From assembly GCF_024198235.1 (NCBI RefSeq), contig NZ_JAKCFB010000016.1, positions 142,415-206,414 of the forward strand: 64,000 nt of DNA. The letters run 5' to 3'. A model generated the notes under the pieces. That model saw only the letters and a list, made by a program, of their open reading frames with translations. It was not told where the DNA came from and ran no database searches. Below are positions 1 through 12,827 of the stretch, in pieces. Numbering within the stretch: the stretch's first letter is position 1; each line of letters begins with the position of its first letter. The position numbers and the translations under genes are program-made. The DNA comes from Myxococcus dinghuensis. Lineage in GTDB: Bacteria; Myxococcota; Myxococcia; Myxococcales; Myxococcaceae.

Positions 1-2528
1 ATGAGCTCCTCCATGGCCGCCATGGCCTCACCGGAGCTGCGGCCGGGCGCGGCCTCGCCGAGGAGCTGCGCGGAGGGCAGCCCGTTGTAGCGGTCGAGCT
101 GCGGCGAGCCCAGCGTCCACTCCCCCTTCGCGAAGGCGGAGAAGGGCACCATCTCCCCGCTCGCGTTGCGCACGTACCACCGGCGGATGTCCTCCGGCTG
201 CATCCGGAACGGAGCGTCCGCCTGGAGGTAGACCTTCTTCACGCGACCCCGGTCGATGAAGTCGTTCACGTAGGCCCCGCCCCAGGCCGAGGAGAGCGTG
301 CTGTTGATGTCCGTCAGGGACAGGCCCAGCGCAGCGGCCTTCTCCTGGTCGACGTCGACGCGGTACTGGGGCGCGTCGTCCAGGCCGTTGGGGCGCACGT
401 TCGCCAGCGCCGGATGCTGGGACGCCATGCCCAGCAACTGGTCGCGCGCGGCGATGAGGGCCTCGTGTCCCAACCCGCCCCGGTCCTGCAACTGCAGGTC
501 GAAGCCCGTGGCGTTCCCGAGCTCCGACACCGCCGGCGGCACGAAGGTGTAGACCATGCCCTCCTTGACCTCGACCAACATGCCCAGGGCGCGGCCCGCC
601 ACGGCGTTCGCCTTGAGCCCCGGGGCCTTGCGCTCGCTCCAGTCCTTGAGCTTGACGAACGCCATGCCCGCGTTCTGCCCACGCCCGCCGAAGCTGAAGC
701 CGGAGATGGCCATGATGGACTCGACGGAGGCGGCCTCGTCCACCAGGTAGTGTTTCGTGACCTTGTCCATCACCGCCGTCGTCTGCTCCAGCGTCGCGTT
801 GGGCGGCAACTGGACCATGGAGAGGACCAGCCCCTGGTCCTCGTCCGGGAGGAACGCGGAGGGCAGCCGCACGAGCAACAGGCTCATCACCGCGACGATG
901 GCCACGTAGACCACCATCGACCGCCCCGTGCGGCCCAGGAGCACCGCCACCCACCGCTGGTAACGGCCGCTCGTCCGCTCATAGGCCCGGTTGAACAGGC
1001 CGAAGAAGCCCCGCTGGCCATGGCCATGGGTGGGCTTGAGCAACGTGGCGCACAGCGCGGGCGTCAGCGTCATGGCCACGATGACGGAGAGCACCATGGA
1101 CGAGACGATGGTGATGGAGAACTGGCGGTAGATGACGCCCACGGAGCCGCCGAAGAACGCCATGGGCACGAACACGGCCGACAGCACGGACGTCACGCCG
1201 ACCAGGGCGCCGGTGATCTGCCCCATCGACTTGCGCGTCGCCGCCTTCGGGGACAGGCCGTCCTCGGCCATGACGCGCTCGACGTTCTCCACGACGACGA
1301 TGGCGTCGTCCACGAGCAGGCCGATGGCCAGCACCATGCCGAACATCGTCAGCGTGTTGATGCTGTACCCGGCCGCGGAGAGGACGCCGAACGTCCCCAG
1401 CAGCACCACGGGCGCGGCGATGGTGGGAATCAACGTCGCGCGGAAGTTCTGCAGGAACAGGTACATCACCAGGAACACCAGGACGATGGCCTCCAGCAGC
1501 GTCTTGATGACCTCCTCGATGGACAGCCGCACGAAGGGCGTGGTGTCCATGGGGTACGTCACCTCCAGGCCGGCCGGGAAGTACCGCGACAGCTCGTCCA
1601 TGCGCGCGCGCACCGCCGCCGCCACGTCCAGCGCGTTGGCGCCGGTGGCCAGCTTGATGGCGAGCGCCGTCGCGGGCTTGCCGTTGTAGAAGCTGGCGGC
1701 CTCGAACGACTCACCCGTCAGCTCCACCCGCGCCACGTCGCGCAGGCGCACCTGGGAGCCGTCCGGGTTGACGCGCAGGAGGATCTCCCGGAACTGCTCC
1801 GGCGTCTGCAGGCGGCTCTGCGCCGTCACCGTGGCGTTGAGCTGCTGGCCCACCACGGACGGGGCTCCGCCCAACTGGCCCGCGGAGATCTGCGCGTTCT
1901 GCGCCTGGATGGCCCGCGACACGTCGTCGGGCGTGAGCTTGAAGCTGGTGAGCTTGCCCGGGTCCAACCAGATGCGCATCGCGTACTGGCCGCCGAACAA
2001 CTGCACCTCGCCCACGCCGGGGACGCGGCTGAGCGCCTCCTGGATGCTCGAGGCGACGTAGTCCCCCAGGTCGTGCTCGGTCATCCCGCCGTCGGAGGAG
2101 ACGAAGCCGACGATCATCAGGAAGTTGCTGACCGCCTTGTTGACGCGCAGGCCCTGCTTCTGGACCTCCATGGGCAGCAGCGCGGTGGCCGTCTGCAGCT
2201 TGTTCTGCACCTGCACCTGGGCGATGTCCGGGTCCGTCCCCGGCTCGAAGGTCAGGTTGATGCTGACGTTGCCGGCCGAGTCGCTCGACGCGGACATGTA
2301 GCGCAGGTGGTCGAGCCCGTTCATCTTCTGCTCGATGACCTGCGTGACGGTGTCCTCGAGCGTCCGCGCGGACGCGCCCGGGTAGAAGGCGCCGATGCTC
2401 ACGACGGGCGGAGCGATGGCGGGGTACTGGGCCACGGGCAGGCCGCGAATCGCGAGCACGCCCCCCAGCATGATGATGATGGCGATGACCCACGCGAAGA
2501 TGGGACGGTCGATGAAGAAGCGAGCCAC
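1..2528 (-). CDS. HAE1-family RND multidrug efflux permease (partial, C-terminus off window)
   Basis: AcrB/MexB-type inner-membrane exporter that uses the proton gradient to pump hydrophobic drugs through a tripartite complex. The protein starts (M/V)[16 protein letters not shown], the standard RND opening helix. The paired membrane aspartates in [12 protein letters not shown] lie near residues 406-407, matching the proton-relay pair of AcrB, and [12 protein letters not shown] follows. The visible 842 residues end at [11 protein letters not shown], which aligns near AcrB residue 842, so roughly 200 C-terminal residues lie outside the window. The start is GTG with GAGAGAA upstream. It sits 33 nt behind the adaptor gene and is surely co-transcribed with it. 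Family assignment is firm; substrates are unknown. Confidence 0.95.
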   Translation of the reverse strand, partial: MARFFIDRPIFAWVIAIIIMLGGVLAIRGLPVAQYPAIAPPVVSIGAFYPGASARTLEDTVTQVIEQKMNGLDHLRYMSASSDSAGNVSINLTFEPGTDPDIAQVQVQNKLQTATALLPMEVQKQGLRVNKAVSNFLMIVGFVSSDGGMTEHDLGDYVASSIQEALSRVPGVGEVQLFGGQYAMRIWLDPGKLTSFKLTPDDVSRAIQAQNAQISAGQLGGAPSVVGQQLNATVTAQSRLQTPEQFREILLRVNPDGSQVRLRDVARVELTGESFEAASFYNGKPATALAIKLATGANALDVAAAVRARMDELSRYFPAGLEVTYPMDTTPFVRLSIEEVIKTLLEAIVLVFLVMYLFLQNFRATLIPTIAAPVVLLGTFGVLSAAGYSINTLTMFGMVLAIGLLVDDAIVVVENVERVMAEDGLSPKAATRKSMGQITGALVGVTSVLSAVFVPMAFFGGSVGVIYRQFSITIVSSMVLSVIVAMTLTPALCATLLKPTHGHGQRGFFGLFNRAYERTSGRYQRWVAVLLGRTGRSMVVYVAIVAVMSLLLVRLPSAFLPDEDQGLVLSMVQLPPNATLEQTTAVMDKVTKHYLVDEAASVESIMAISGFSFGGRGQNAGMAFVKLKDWSERKAPGLKANAVAGRALGMLVEVKEGMVYTFVPPAVSELGNATGFDLQLQDRGGLGHEALIAARDQLLGMASQHPALANVRPNGLDDAPQYRVDVDQEKAAALGLSLTDINSTLSSAWGGAYVNDFIDRGRVKKVYLQADAPFRMQPEDIRRWYVRNASGEMVPFSAFAKGEWTLGSPQLDRYNGLPSAQLLGEAAPGRSSGEAMAAMEEL

Positions 2529-2561
2529 GGTGGTTCTCTCGGTGGTGACGGGAGGCGGAAC

Positions 2562-3782
2562 TCAGCGCGTCTGCCGCGTGACGGCGGACCCGGCGGGGAC
2601 CGCGCGCACCTCGCTGCCCGGACGCACCTTCTGCAACCCCTCGACGATGACCTGGTCTCCCGCGGCCAGCCCCTCGGTGACGAGCCACTGGTCGCCCACG
2701 CTCCGGTTCGCCACGAGCACGCGGGGCTCGACCTTGTTCTGCGCCCCCACGACGAGCGCCGTCGCCCGGCCCCGGGCGTCGCGCGTGACGGCCGACTGCG
2801 GCACCAGCAGCGCGTCCGGGTCCACGCCCTCCTCCAGCCGCGCGCGCACGAACATGCCCGGCAACAGCCGCTGCCCCGGGTTGGGCACCAGCACCCGCAG
2901 CGTGAGCGAGCCGGTGGACGGCTCCACCGTCACGTCGGAGAACTGGAGCGTGCCCGGCTCCGGGCACTCGGTGCCGTCCTCGAGGAGGAGCTTCACCGTC
3001 GCGTGCGTGGCGTCCGAGCGTCGCAGCCGCCCCGCCTCCAGCTCCCGCCGCAGCCGCAGCACCTCCACGCTGGACTCGGACACGTCCACGTAGAGCGGAT
3101 CCAACTGCTGCACCCGGGCCATCAACGTGGCCTGCCCCTGCTGCACGTAGGCGCCCTCGGTCACCTCCGCCCGGCCGATGCGCCCCGACACGGGCGCGGT
3201 GACCCGGGTGTAGCCCAGGTTGATCTGCGCCGACTGCACCGCCGCCTTCGCCGAAGCGACGTCCGCGACCGACACCTTCTGCGCCGCGCTGGCGTTCTCG
3301 AACTCCTGCTTGCTGATGGCCCGCGCCGCGAGCAGCTCCGTGGCGCGCTCCGCCTGCAGGCGGCTGAGCTCCAGGCTGGCCTCGGCCCGCGCGAGCGCCG
3401 CCTTCGCGCTGTCCAGCGCCGCCTGATAGGGCTGCGGGTCTATCTGGAAGAGCACCTGCCCCTCCTTCACGTCGCTGCCCTCGTCGAAGAACCGCTTGAG
3501 CACGATGCCGTTGACGCGGGCACGCACCTCCGCCACCCGGAACGCGGACGTGCGCCCCGGCAGCTCCTTGGTCAGCGACACCGGAGAGGCCGCCAACGCC
3601 ACCACGCCCACCTCCACCGGCCCCGCCCCCCACGCGCCGCCCGCCGCGGCCTCCGGCTTCGCGCCACACGCCCCCAGCAACAAGGCCACGGCCCCCAGGC
3701 CGGCCACACGGGGGGTGCGCAGCAGCCAGCGGGCAGCGCTCCGCCCGGCAGCGGTCCTCACGACGAAATCGCTCTTCACCAT
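2562..3782 (-). CDS. RND periplasmic adaptor lipoprotein (AcrA/MexA family)
   Basis: Membrane fusion protein that links the downstream RND permease to an outer-membrane channel. The 406-residue product has a lipoprotein signal ending LLLGAC (Cys 39). Then come a beta-barrel/lipoyl half with VRARVNGIVLKRFFDEGSDV, an alanine-rich coiled-coil hairpin, the second lipoyl half (TRVTAPVSGRIGRAEV) and the barrel/MP domains (PGMFVRAR). I chose the ATG at 3782, with GAGGAG just upstream, over an in-frame start 30 nt earlier that would add ten residues and approach the operator. The very short SD spacing leaves the adjacent GTG possible. First gene of the efflux operon; no outer-membrane factor is encoded with it here. 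Confidence 0.93.
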   Translation of the reverse strand: MVKSDFVVRTAAGRSAARWLLRTPRVAGLGAVALLLGACGAKPEAAAGGAWGAGPVEVGVVALAASPVSLTKELPGRTSAFRVAEVRARVNGIVLKRFFDEGSDVKEGQVLFQIDPQPYQAALDSAKAALARAEASLELSRLQAERATELLAARAISKQEFENASAAQKVSVADVASAKAAVQSAQINLGYTRVTAPVSGRIGRAEVTEGAYVQQGQATLMARVQQLDPLYVDVSESSVEVLRLRRELEAGRLRRSDATHATVKLLLEDGTECPEPGTLQFSDVTVEPSTGSLTLRVLVPNPGQRLLPGMFVRARLEEGVDPDALLVPQSAVTRDARGRATALVVGAQNKVEPRVLVANRSVGDQWLVTEGLAAGDQVIVEGLQKVRPGSEVRAVPAGSAVTRQTR

Positions 3783-3847
3783 GGCTCCTCGGCCCACGCC
3801 GGCGCGGGCCACGCCCCGGTCAGGATTCCCTCCGACACAGGCGGCGC

Positions 3848-3927
3848 TGAACTAAACTGTTCAGTTCAATTGGGTGGCACAAATAGGAGCGAGGTGATTT
3901 TGCGTCAAGACCAAACGGTTCAGTTCA
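3848..3927. promoter_or_regulatory. Divergent promoter with two TetR operator-like repeats
   Basis: The region between the efflux operon and the TetR gene holds two near-identical 15-mers: AAACTGTTCAGTTCA at 3854-3868 and AAACGGTTCAGTTCA at 3913-3927, 14 of 15 bases the same, 59 bp apart. Each centres on an AAC-N-GTT dyad. The first is also embedded in a wider dyad, CTGAAC-N6-GTTCAG (3847-3864). This is the kind of site bound by TetR repressors of RND pumps. That the adjacent TetR binds here and controls both directions is an inference from placement. Confidence 0.7.
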
Positions 3928-3979
3928 CTGGGAGCGCTGGAGGTGACATGGGGGAGCAGGCAGGAGAGAAGTCGGCGAC

Positions 3980-4597
3980 ATGAAGAAGACATCCACGGAG
4001 CTCTCGCCAGCCAAGCGAGCCCAGATTCTCGGTGGCGCCTCCCAGGTCTTCAGTGAGCTGGGGTACGAGCGGGCCAGCGTGGATCAGATCGCCGCCCGGG
4101 CCGGGGTGTCCAAGGCGACGGTCTACAACCACTTCGAGGACAAGAAGGCCCTCTTCCTCGCGTGCTTCTCCGAAGGCATCACCGCGATGGAGGACCAGTT
4201 GAACGCGCTGCTGGACACGCCCACGGGGAACCTGGAGCGGGACCTGCAACAGATTGGCGAGGCGCTACTGCGGCTCATCCTCTCGCCCGTGCTCGTCAAG
4301 CGCTACCTCGTCTTCGCGGCGCAGGCGGACCAGTTCCCCGAGCTGGGCGAGGAGCTGTTCGAACAGGGCGTGTGGTCCGGGTACCAGCGGATGGCCCGCT
4401 ACCTGGAGCGGGCGAGCGCGGCGGGGGACCTGCGGTTCGATGATTCGTTGGAGGCGGCGATCGACTTCTGCTCGCTGTGCACGGGGGACTTCAGCATCCG
4501 GGTGGAGCTGGCGATGCGCGAGGGGCTGGAGGAGGCGCGGCTCCAGGCGCGCGTCTCCCGCGCGGTGCGCGTGTTCCTGAAGTGCTATCGCGCGTGA
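3980..4597 (+). CDS. TetR/AcrR-family transcriptional repressor
   Basis: A 205-residue regulator. The N-terminal helix-turn-helix is clear at about residues 10-58 (RAQILGGASQVFSELGYERASVDQIAARAGVSKATVYNHFEDKKALF), followed by an all-helical ligand-binding domain. The ATG at 3980 has AGGAGAG upstream. It is transcribed away from the RND operon across a 197-bp region with two matching operator-like repeats, so it very likely represses the pump and itself until an exported compound binds. The inducer cannot be deduced. It is convergent with the dehydrogenase gene 10 nt downstream. Confidence 0.93.
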   Translation: MKKTSTELSPAKRAQILGGASQVFSELGYERASVDQIAARAGVSKATVYNHFEDKKALFLACFSEGITAMEDQLNALLDTPTGNLERDLQQIGEALLRLILSPVLVKRYLVFAAQADQFPELGEELFEQGVWSGYQRMARYLERASAAGDLRFDDSLEAAIDFCSLCTGDFSIRVELAMREGLEEARLQARVSRAVRVFLKCYRA

Positions 4598-4607
4598 GGC
4601 ACGTAAC

Positions 4608-5561
4608 TCACCGCGCCCCCAGCGCGCGCACGGGCTGACCGCCGCTCCAGGCGAGGATGTCCTCCAGCGCCTCGCGGTAGTACACGGCGAAGTTCTCGCG
4701 GGTGGCGTAGCCCAGGTGCGGCGTGAGCACCGTGTTCGGCAGCGTCGTCAGCGGATGGCCGACGGGCAGCGGCTCCGAGGAGAAGACATCCAGTCCCGCG
4801 CCCGCGATGCGCTCCTCGCGCAGCGCCGACAGCAGGGCCTCCTCGTCCACCAGCCCCGCGCGCGAGGTGTTGACGAGGTACGCCGAGCGCTTCATCGCCC
4901 CCAGCTCCGCCGCGCCGACGACGCCCCGCGTGCCTTCGCCCAGCACCAGGTGCAGGGTGACGACGTCCGCGGAGGAGAACAGCGTGGGCTTGTCCACGAG
5001 CCGCGCGCCGCCCGCCTCGGCGCGCTCGGCCGTCAGCCGTGGGCTCCACGCCACCACGTCCATCCCGAAGGCCCGCCCCACGCGCGCCACCTGCGTGCCG
5101 AGCTTGCCCAGGCCGACGACACCCAGCCGCAGGCCCTCCACCGTCCGCGTCAGCCCCGTCTGCCAGCGCCCCTCGCGCAGCGCCCGGTCCTCCTCGGGCA
5201 CCCGCTTGAGGAGCGCGAGGATGAGCGCCCACGTCAGCTCCGCCGCCGGCGCCCCCACCGCGCCCGTCCCACACACGGTGACGCCCTGGCGGCGACAGGC
5301 GTCGAGGTCGATGGCCGCGTTGCGCATCCCCGTCGTCACCAGGAGCCGCAGGTCCGGCAACCGCGCAAGGAGCGTCGCCGGGAACGCCGTGCGCTCCCGC
5401 ATCGCCACGACGACGTCGAAGCCGGCCAGGGCCGCCGCCTGCGCGTCCTCCCCCGTCAGCGGCTCCCGGAAGACGTGGAGCGTGGCCCCCGGGGGCAGTC
5501 GCGACCAGTCCGCGCAGTCCCGCGCCACGCCGAGGTAGTCATCGAGTACGGCGACCTTCAT
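4608..5561 (-). CDS. D-isomer specific 2-hydroxyacid dehydrogenase
   Basis: NAD(P)-dependent oxidoreductase of the D-2-hydroxyacid dehydrogenase superfamily, 317 residues, which normally interconverts 2-keto and D-2-hydroxy acids. The Rossmann motif VVGLGKLG (G150, G152, G155) and the catalytic Arg-Glu-His set are all present: R234 in NTSRAGLVDEEAL, E263 in SSEPLP, H282 in TPHLGY. The ATG at 5561 is preceded by GGGAGGAA; an upstream in-frame start would add 16 residues without a ribosome site. Exact substrate is not readable from sequence; the general fold resembles glyoxylate/hydroxypyruvate reductases and phosphoglycerate dehydrogenase. It stands alone, convergent with the TetR gene. Confidence 0.9.
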   Translation of the reverse strand: MKVAVLDDYLGVARDCADWSRLPPGATLHVFREPLTGEDAQAAALAGFDVVVAMRERTAFPATLLARLPDLRLLVTTGMRNAAIDLDACRRQGVTVCGTGAVGAPAAELTWALILALLKRVPEEDRALREGRWQTGLTRTVEGLRLGVVGLGKLGTQVARVGRAFGMDVVAWSPRLTAERAEAGGARLVDKPTLFSSADVVTLHLVLGEGTRGVVGAAELGAMKRSAYLVNTSRAGLVDEEALLSALREERIAGAGLDVFSSEPLPVGHPLTTLPNTVLTPHLGYATRENFAVYYREALEDILAWSGGQPVRALGAR

Positions 5562-5748
5562 GGGCGTTCCTCCCACGAGCACCTTTCCACAACCGCCCGG
5601 ACGAGGCACCTCCCGACGTCCGCCGCGGGGCGTCCCATCTCCGGACGTGGCCCCGGCGTCACCGAGGCGCGGCGGCGACGCCCCCGTGGCTTCGAGGGGG
5701 GCGCCATCCCGCAGGCGCCGCGCACGCGGTGCGGGGCCGAGGCCCGTG

Positions 5749-5772
5749 GAGTGATATCACTCGGTGATATCG
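5749..5772. promoter_or_regulatory. Perfect 14-bp palindrome plus repeat upstream of kinase gene
   Basis: GAGTGATATCACTC at 5749-5762 is a perfect palindrome. It is followed at once by a second GTGATATC copy (5764-5771), a tandem pair at 13-bp spacing. The pair lies 55 bp upstream of the kinase start, where a core promoter would be. It is unusually AT-rich for this DNA. An operator for an unidentified dimeric regulator is the simplest reading; nothing in the window names the protein. Confidence 0.5.
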
Positions 5773-5826
5773 TCTCGAGGCCTCCGGCTCCGCCACCCGG
5801 GCCCGCGCCCATCGAGACGCCGCTCC

Positions 5827-8853
<3,027 letters not shown>

Positions 8854-8889
8854 CGCGACGCCCCCGGAGGGACGACGGGACGGCGGACC

Positions 8890-10929
8890 TCAGCCGCAGG
8901 TCAGCCAGCGGCAGGTGTTCGACAGGCACTCACGCGCGCTGGCGCACAATTCGCCCTTGGGCTTCTTCGGCTGGCACTTGCCGGCGTTCAGGCCCCAGCC
9001 GCAGTACTGGCTGGTGGAGCAGTCCGTGTCCACCGAGCACTGGCAGGTGCCGGTGGCGTTGCCGCAGGAGTCCGTCGCCGAGCAGGTGCCCTTCGCGCAC
9101 TCCTGGGCGAAGCGGCAGGTGTCGCCCACCAGCTTCGAGGCCGGCGCGTAGGACTTGCCGCAGATCTTCGGATAGGCCGCCTCGCGGGTCGCCTTCTCCA
9201 CGTACGCCGCCACGCCCGAGGTGTCGATGTCCGCCGCCGCGTCCGCCATGCCCGCGCGGGTGGAGTTGGCGCGCTCCCACATGCGGATGAAGTTCTCCGA
9301 GGAGCCCTCCAGCCCCGTGGTGTTGACGCCGAGCTGCTTGAGGTCGCGCACCACGTCCGGCAACAGGCCCACGTGGGCCAGGCCGAACTCGTCGAAGTCG
9401 GTGCCCAGGCGCGGCGGGCCGGAGACGCGCTGCTGGTTCATCTGCGCGTCCGCCTCCGCCTTGAAGCCCGCCGAGCACGCGCCGTTGTTGCCGAAGCGCG
9501 GGCGCGTCTGCTGGATGAAGCCGTTGAGGTCCGCGCCGAAGCCCATGTTGACCTTGAGGCCCTGGCGGCCGAACTCGTAGGCCTGCGCCAGCGAGCGCGT
9601 GGAGCCCTGGCAGTTGTTGGCCACCGGGGTGCGCGTGTAGGTGAGCGTCTCGTCGTGCGCGGTGCGCAGGCCGAACATGCCGCCCGTCTGGCGCAGGTAG
9701 CGGACGATCCACGCCGGCGTCGTCTTCTCGTTGGCGGCCAGCGCCGGGTTCATCACCTCGCGGAAGTGGCCGTGGGAGACGTAGAGCGGGTAGTACGTGC
9801 GCGCCTGGGAGATGGCGAAGGTGTCCTGCACGCTGCGCTCGGACATGTGCGCCACGTCGATGAGCATGCCCTTGTTCATCAGCTCACCCACCAGCGCCTT
9901 GCCCTCCGCCGTCAGGCCCTTCACGTTCTTGCAGTTGGCGTCCACGTCGAAGCCCAGGGTGAAGCCGTCCCCGGTGAGGCCGCAGTCGGTGTCCACGTGG
10001 CAGTTCTCCAGGAACTGCGCCGCGTGGAAGATGAAGTTGTGCGGCGCCGCGCCGCCGAAGCGGTTGTCCAGCTGGTGCACCGGCTGGATGGAGCGCACCC
10101 CCAGGCCGTGGTAGCGGTTGAGCTCCGCCTGCCAGTCCTTGCTGCCGAACAGCTTGCTCGCCTCGATGGAGAGCACCATCGCCAGCTTGCCGGAGGCGAT
10201 GATCTGCCGCGCGTGCGCGGGCGACAGGGCGATCTCCGCCCAGCTCGTGCGCGCGTCGAAGTCCCGCGCCATCTGGAGCTGCACGTCCACGTCCGCCATC
10301 TCGTCACAGGCGCGCTTGAGGTTCTGGTACGGCAGGACCTTGCAGAGGAACTCGTTGCTCACCAGGGAGATGGTGACGAGCGACATGCCACCCTGGTGCG
10401 CCTTCTGCAGCCAGCCCTCCCACGACTGCTGGTGGGCAATCGTGTCCCAGCGCGGCCACTGGGTGGGCACCGCCATGCGCCCCAGGTGAATGCCGGTGTC
10501 GCCCTCGGTGCCTTCGATCTTCCCGATGAACTCCGAGCCCACCGCCCCGCCCAGGCCGAACAGCTGCGCGAGCACCGGGACGCTGGAGAGGTTCACCCCG
10601 CCCGTGCTGGGACACAAGTTGAGCATCCCGCTCAGGTCCATGCGGACCCGCGCGTGGTCGCTCTCCGGGAGTCCGCCGTCACAGCTCACCAGCGTGCCGG
10701 TGTGGCTGCCGTGGAACCAGCCACCACCGAAGGCCTCCTCCGCGAACATGTGGTGGTGCATCTCCGCGAAGCCCGTCGCGAGCGGCTGCGCCGCCTCCGC
10801 GGTGGGGGCGGCCTCCGGCGCCACCTCCGTTTCGTCCACCGGCTGACAACCCTGGCTCAGCGCCAGCGCGGACACGAGGGAAATGCCCAGCAAACGTCGT
10901 GAGCCCAAGCCGATACGTCGCTTCTGCAT
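8890..10929 (-). CDS. Secreted M19 dipeptidase-like amidohydrolase with Cys-rich tail
   Basis: A 679-residue exported protein related to membrane dipeptidases (peptidase M19) of the amidohydrolase superfamily. Candidate zinc ligands are spread in the usual order: HHH in AEMHHHMF, Glu in LSIEASKLF, His in DVAHMSERS and VSHGHFRE, and Asp in GFGADLNGF. The signal peptide ends near LSQGC28, an imperfect lipobox, so it may be either a lipoprotein or soluble. The last 95 residues carry about 15 cysteines with short spacings, a likely disulfide-knotted binding module found after many myxobacterial exported enzymes. The ATG at 10929 has GGAGAGG upstream. It follows the M28 peptidase gene in the same direction, 141 nt on, so a peptide-scavenging pair is plausible. 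Confidence 0.8.
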   Translation of the reverse strand: MQKRRIGLGSRRLLGISLVSALALSQGCQPVDETEVAPEAAPTAEAAQPLATGFAEMHHHMFAEEAFGGGWFHGSHTGTLVSCDGGLPESDHARVRMDLSGMLNLCPSTGGVNLSSVPVLAQLFGLGGAVGSEFIGKIEGTEGDTGIHLGRMAVPTQWPRWDTIAHQQSWEGWLQKAHQGGMSLVTISLVSNEFLCKVLPYQNLKRACDEMADVDVQLQMARDFDARTSWAEIALSPAHARQIIASGKLAMVLSIEASKLFGSKDWQAELNRYHGLGVRSIQPVHQLDNRFGGAAPHNFIFHAAQFLENCHVDTDCGLTGDGFTLGFDVDANCKNVKGLTAEGKALVGELMNKGMLIDVAHMSERSVQDTFAISQARTYYPLYVSHGHFREVMNPALAANEKTTPAWIVRYLRQTGGMFGLRTAHDETLTYTRTPVANNCQGSTRSLAQAYEFGRQGLKVNMGFGADLNGFIQQTRPRFGNNGACSAGFKAEADAQMNQQRVSGPPRLGTDFDEFGLAHVGLLPDVVRDLKQLGVNTTGLEGSSENFIRMWERANSTRAGMADAAADIDTSGVAAYVEKATREAAYPKICGKSYAPASKLVGDTCRFAQECAKGTCSATDSCGNATGTCQCSVDTDCSTSQYCGWGLNAGKCQPKKPKGELCASARECLSNTCRWLTCG

Positions 10930-11070
10930 GCGATGCACCTCTCCACAACCAAAGGGGGGCACCGGGACTACCAGCAACTGCGTTACAAACTCAAATCCTC
11001 CGCGCCCGTCATTCGAGACGCAGCGCGCCATGTTTCGATGGATGTCTCAGGGGCCGTCTCGTCTTGGACG

Positions 11071-12612
11071 TCACCGCGGGGCGGGTGAAACCTGACGCCC
11101 CTGGGGGCGCCCGCGCGCGCCGGACTCCCACTCCTCCCAGAGGTTGAAGGACTTCATCTGCTGGAGCAGGTCGGTGGCGCGCATGAGGGCGTCCACCTCC
11201 GCCCGGCCCTGGCGGGGCAGCCGCGTGTCCATGGTGGCGAAGCCCCACGCCAGCGCGACGACGACGGCGGCGTTGCCGCGCAGGGTCCGGGCGTCGCACT
11301 GCTCGAACTCGTCCGAGCGCGCGTGATAGTTGGGGCCGTAGGTGGCCGGCTCCTGGTTGGCGATGAGGTTGGCGACCCCCTGCAGCATGAAGTCGAGGTT
11401 GTCGGTCCCCACCACGGGGACGTCCACCTGGGTGAACGGCCCCAGGCCCGCGGCCGGCGCGAGCGCCTGGTCCACCAGCGGCACCAGCGGGGGACGGCCG
11501 TTGGTGAAGAAGCCGGTGATGCGCCCGCAGCCGATGTCCACCGACAGCGCCATGACGTGCCCGTCCAGCTCCGCGGCGTGCGAGGCGACGTAGCCCGCGG
11601 AGCCGTACAGGCCCTGCTCCTCGCCGTTCCACAGGGCGAAGCGCAGGGTGCGCGCGGGGACCAGCCCCAGCCGTTTCATCTGCCGGGCCAGGTCGATGAG
11701 CATCGCCACGTTGGCGCCGTTGTCGAGCGCGCCGCCGCCCAGGTCCCAGCTGTCCAGGTGCGCGCCCAGCACCACCACCTCGTCCGGCTTCGTGGCGCCG
11801 CGAATCTCTCCGATGACGTTGTGCGCCTCGTAGGGGCCGCCCGTCTTCAACTCCAGCGTGGCGTCGAGCGTGAGCGCCTTGCCGGCGCGCAGCAACCGCT
11901 GGGCGCGCCGCGCGCCGTCGCGCTCCATCACCAGCATGGGCCGGGTGTTCTTGGGGCCCGTGGACACGTTGTGCCGGTAGAGCTGGTTGCCGGGGCGGCT
12001 GCCCATGTAGACGACGCCCGCGGCTCCGGCGGCCACCGCGCGCGCCTCGATTCCCACCGACTCGTTGTACTCGCGGAACAGGCCGTCCACGTCCCGCAGC
12101 TCGTCCGTCTCCACCAGCACGAACGCGCCCCGCGCCTTCGCCCCCACCCGCGAGAAGTCCACCTCCGCGCCGCGCCCCACGTCGACGAGCGGCGCGGACT
12201 GGCCGCCCTTGGGCGTCGCGACGGAGAAGGGCATGGCCGCGACGCGAGGCGAGAAGCGCACGCCCTGCCCCTGCACCGTCGCGCGCGCCGCCTCCTCCAA
12301 CCAGAGCGCGGGCATCCGGAAGGGCTCCGCCCGGGCAGGGATGCCCGCGGCGCGGAAGCGCTCGAGCGCCCACTCCACCGCGCGGCGATTGGCGTCCGAG
12401 CCCGTCGCCCGCCCGCCCACCTCGTCCACCAGTGAGCGCAGGTCCTCCAGCATGGGCGTGCCCCCCAGCACGCTCCCCATCAACAGCGCGGCCTCGCGCG
12501 CTCGCGTCTCGGCGGAGGGCTCCTTCGCCCGCGCGGGGGCGGGAAGGGCCAGGGACAGCGACAGCACGGCGGCGCTCCAGGACAGACGGGAAGAGGGCAT
12601 GGGGCCGAGCAT
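11071..12612 (-). CDS. Secreted M28-family zinc aminopeptidase
   Basis: A 513-residue exported metallopeptidase. A signal peptide (SAAVLSLSLALPAPARA) is followed by a PA-type insert domain and the M28 catalytic domain. All five metal/catalytic motifs are visible: HLDSWD, the bridging aspartate in ALDNGANV, the Glu-Glu pair in NGEEQGLYGS, an aspartate in SVDIGCG and the final histidine in NYHARSDEFE. It should remove N-terminal residues from peptides outside the inner membrane with two zinc ions. The ATG at 12612 sits 6 nt after a purine tract (GGGGAGGGGGG); a second ATG 12 nt downstream is also possible. Upstream gene of the two-peptidase cluster. Confidence 0.9.
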   Translation of the reverse strand: MLGPMPSSRLSWSAAVLSLSLALPAPARAKEPSAETRAREAALLMGSVLGGTPMLEDLRSLVDEVGGRATGSDANRRAVEWALERFRAAGIPARAEPFRMPALWLEEAARATVQGQGVRFSPRVAAMPFSVATPKGGQSAPLVDVGRGAEVDFSRVGAKARGAFVLVETDELRDVDGLFREYNESVGIEARAVAAGAAGVVYMGSRPGNQLYRHNVSTGPKNTRPMLVMERDGARRAQRLLRAGKALTLDATLELKTGGPYEAHNVIGEIRGATKPDEVVVLGAHLDSWDLGGGALDNGANVAMLIDLARQMKRLGLVPARTLRFALWNGEEQGLYGSAGYVASHAAELDGHVMALSVDIGCGRITGFFTNGRPPLVPLVDQALAPAAGLGPFTQVDVPVVGTDNLDFMLQGVANLIANQEPATYGPNYHARSDEFEQCDARTLRGNAAVVVALAWGFATMDTRLPRQGRAEVDALMRATDLLQQMKSFNLWEEWESGARGRPQGRQVSPAPR

Positions 12613-12827
12613 TCCCAACCCCCCTCCCCTCCTTCAAGTCGCGCGGCGCCATGTCCGTGGCCCCGGGCGGGCCCCGGAGCGGCGCACCCCACGCCGCCCC
12701 CTCGACAGGCTGGCTCCCCGCCCGCCACGGCGATGCGCACCCTCAACAGCGGGTGTCCTGCGCCCGGAGCACGAGGCAGGCACCGCCCCCCGGGAACCCC
12801 TCCTGGGCGGGAGTGGTCGGGAGCCCC

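Noticed and set aside
414..3983. Very long open frame on the + strand (about 1190 codons)
   Set aside because: It is antisense to the RND permease and adaptor, gives His/Arg/Gly-rich low-complexity protein, and is an artefact of GC-rich codon use.
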